A stretch of DNA of 64,000 nt from Plantago ovata (Eukaryota > Streptophyta > Magnoliopsida > Lamiales > Plantaginaceae), in the NCBI GenBank assembly GCA_028274465.1, contig CM051457.1, forward strand, positions 102,919,982-102,983,981, given 5' to 3'. Below, piece after piece: positions 61,755-64,000 of the stretch (position 1 is its first letter; each line of letters begins with the position of its first letter). The notes beneath the pieces are model-generated. The model was not told the DNA's origin and searched no databases. It saw nothing but the letters and a program-made list of their open reading frames with translations. The position numbers and the translations under genes were made by a program.

Positions 61755-64000
61755 CTGCACCATAGTACAAAATAAGAAAGAATATTAGCTGAAACCTTAA
61801 ATTACCAACAAACAGGTTCAACCAGTATCTGCAAATAAAATAACAAACCACCTCTCGCAAAAAGAAAGAAAAGAAATGTCCTTGTCCAGGGAGACATACG
61901 ACTGTTGACATAAAATATGGTGTAATTTATAGTACAATCCAACCCTGGGAAAGGGGATTATAGTCAAAATGCGGCACAAAATAAATAAATGTGATTGGAA
62001 TTCAACCACCAGTTTCGGGTTTATGTATTTGTAGAAGTCCAAATTGTTTTTATTCTGGATACTTCAATCTTGCCAAAGTTGCCACTTAATAGCTAGTTAA
62101 TGTTTTTGCTCTGTATATCTACAAGCCACTCAAAGCTAGATAAGGTGCTCAAAGGCCACGGAAATTACACTGCTGGAAAGTTCAAGGCATGTAATATTAC
62201 TACCAGATCTTCTAGGACAAATACAGATTTGTCCAGGAGAAGGAACATACGTCTAGGAGGTGGAAGTTGGCCTGGCCACAACAATTTGATCATTAGATTG
62301 AAAGAGAACCTAAAGGCATCAATGAGTAATGAATGAGACATTTAATTGCAGGATGCGCAATGGTGTACTTGTAATCTGTGATTAATTGCAGGAAATGTAC
62401 CACAAGGCATTAAAGGTTATCATGAGGTAAATAAAATGAGACTGCTACGGACCCGCCCACCAAACTACTTAAGTAGGAGACACAGCCCACTGGTTACACT
62501 ACCAGTTAAGCTGCTTTAGCATGAATAAATGCATCTCCAACTGAAATATCAAAACAAAGGATAAGTGGAAAAAAGGGGTTCATTTCTTTTATGGATGTTC
62601 CAAACTGTTTTTCCGGAGAAACAGAAGCTTCTAAATGACTCATGCTGCATAGAAATTTATAATGGAGTAGCATAAGATTATTTCCTTAGTTAGCTAAGAT
62701 TATTTCCTTAGTTACCTAAGATTATTTCCTTAGTTAGCTAATAAGTGATCCCTGAAATGCTTTTCTAGTAAGTATATCTACCTTCAGAATGCTACAAGTG
62801 AAGCTGTGAAGGTGCTTGGCATCAGTGCCCAGCCATATCTCTTTACCTGACCTTAATAAGAGTATGTTATCAGTATGTAGTAATTGATTTACATACTCTC
62901 CCTAATTATGAGTTTATGACCTTCACTGTTCTTCTGTCAATTCTACATATATTTGTCTTCCTATTTTCTACAACAATCAATATGTTGAATTGAAGTCAAA
63001 TACAACAGAAGAGCCAAACATCACTAATTCAATTATAAGGGTTTTTTTCCCTGGTCCAGCTAATCCGAATGCGCCCATCTTTTTAACGTAAAACAAGAAC
63101 AAGTTGTTCTGTGATTGATTTTACAGTCTCAAGTAATACTTTCTATTGTTCTTCAGTCAATTCTTCACATACTTTTCATTCTTGTGTTCTGATTATCTAC
63201 AACAACCAAAACGTAAAATTTGGTTCCTTTACTCATTGATTTATAAACATATCATCAGCTACATCAAATACAACAAAAGAATATCCTAACATCACAAATG
63301 AGAATGAACATTTTATTCATAGATTGAATTATAAAGATTATTTCATTACCTTAGCTAATTCGTGACCGGAGAAATACTTTTCTAGTATGTCTGATTTTCA
63401 ATACACCACTAGTGAATGCGCTCAGGGTCAATGCCCATCCTTATTTATAACCTCATATTAGATTTTACATGCACTCTCTACCAAATTAATTTCATTTCTT
63501 TTGCATGCACCCCGTTACACTCATCTTCCCATTTTCCAAAAATTGAAACTCAGCTCCTTTACTCATTTGTATACAAACATACCAACAGCTATATCGTAAC
63601 CAAACAAACGAAGAGTCAAACGTCATCAATGGAAATGCACAATATTGAAATTATAAATATCCGCCCTCGCCTTAGCCAATTATCGAGGGAATTCCTTTCT
63701 CGTCAGCTCGTCCACCTCAAAATGTGCTTAGAATCACTCTCTAACATTAGAATCAATTGTACACTCTCTCTACTGATTAACATTCCGTCACGAATTAGCT
63801 CAACTGACAGCGAAAATACACAAAAGAAGGTACACTATCACCAGCTTCCCTTAGCTAATTCGTGATCGGAAAATCGATGTCTGTCCCTACTTTAAAACCT
63901 AAAATAAGAACCAATTAAAACCTTAAATAGGAACCAATTAAAACCTAAAATAAGAACCAATTAAAACCTAAAATAAGGAGCCAATTATGTAAATTGATTT
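61755..64000 (-). other. First visible intron or upstream part of the mannosidase gene
   Basis: No exon encoding a membrane anchor was found here. Holds a 22-bp tandem repeat (AGATTATTTCCTTAGTTA.. at 62677-62750) and diverged copies of a 300-400-bp unit from about 62690 to the end, marked by TTAGCTAATTCGTGA..GG at 63353 and 63852 with weaker forms near 62735 and 63673. AACCAATTAAAACCT repeats close the window. Confidence 0.5.

Overview
The window is nuclear DNA of a flowering plant, most likely a eudicot. The evidence is intron-rich genes with GT..AG splice sites, a THESEUS1-type receptor kinase, a plant Golgi alpha-mannosidase, and a dense nest of plant transposon families (Tat-clade Ty3/gypsy, L1-type LINEs, SINE, TRIM, hAT, Mutator-like, PIF/Harbinger-like and Stowaway MITEs). 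The species cannot be named from the sequence alone.

Layout. 1-8 kb: a decayed LINE, then a 3.7-kb non-coding LTR retrotransposon (3952-7644, target duplication CCTTA) that carries a nested 212-bp TRIM-type solo LTR. 8.2-19.1 kb: a nearly complete Tat-clade retrotransposon on the minus strand, with 413-bp LTRs differing at two sites and target duplication GTAAC. It sits inside the last codons of an older LINE, whose frame rejoins exactly across the insertion. Its gag-pol is on the minus strand, and a second gene on the opposite (plus) strand is intact once two small introns are removed. 19-34.6 kb: stacked DNA transposons and a plus-strand LINE (about 23.8-31.4 kb), itself interrupted by a Mutator-like MITE and a 2-kb retroelement fragment, then a MITE, a TRIM relic and a 1425-bp solo LTR. 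34.6-51 kb: a short LINE with a 15-bp duplication, one small conserved zinc-ribbon-like gene (37515-37721), a hAT relic, another LINE end, an LTR-element relic, a SINE with a 14-bp duplication, an unusual 4.9-kb region of inverted motif repeats, and a TCCGA-rich LTR-like sequence.

51-64 kb is the gene-rich end. A THE1 receptor kinase (51675-54200, plus strand) and a class I alpha-1,2-mannosidase of the MNS1/MNS2 type (minus strand, 13 visible exons, first exon beyond the window) are transcribed toward each other about 2 kb apart. One mannosidase intron holds four identical 140-bp tandem copies.

The most unusual material is (i) the Tat element's antisense spliced gene, plus two further intron-like gaps within its own pol, (ii) three unrelated mobile elements that each carry a cluster of short GC-rich perfect palindromes, and (iii) the inverted motif array at 44-49 kb. 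The three host genes show no operon-like link; the rest of the window is transposon DNA in several insertion layers.
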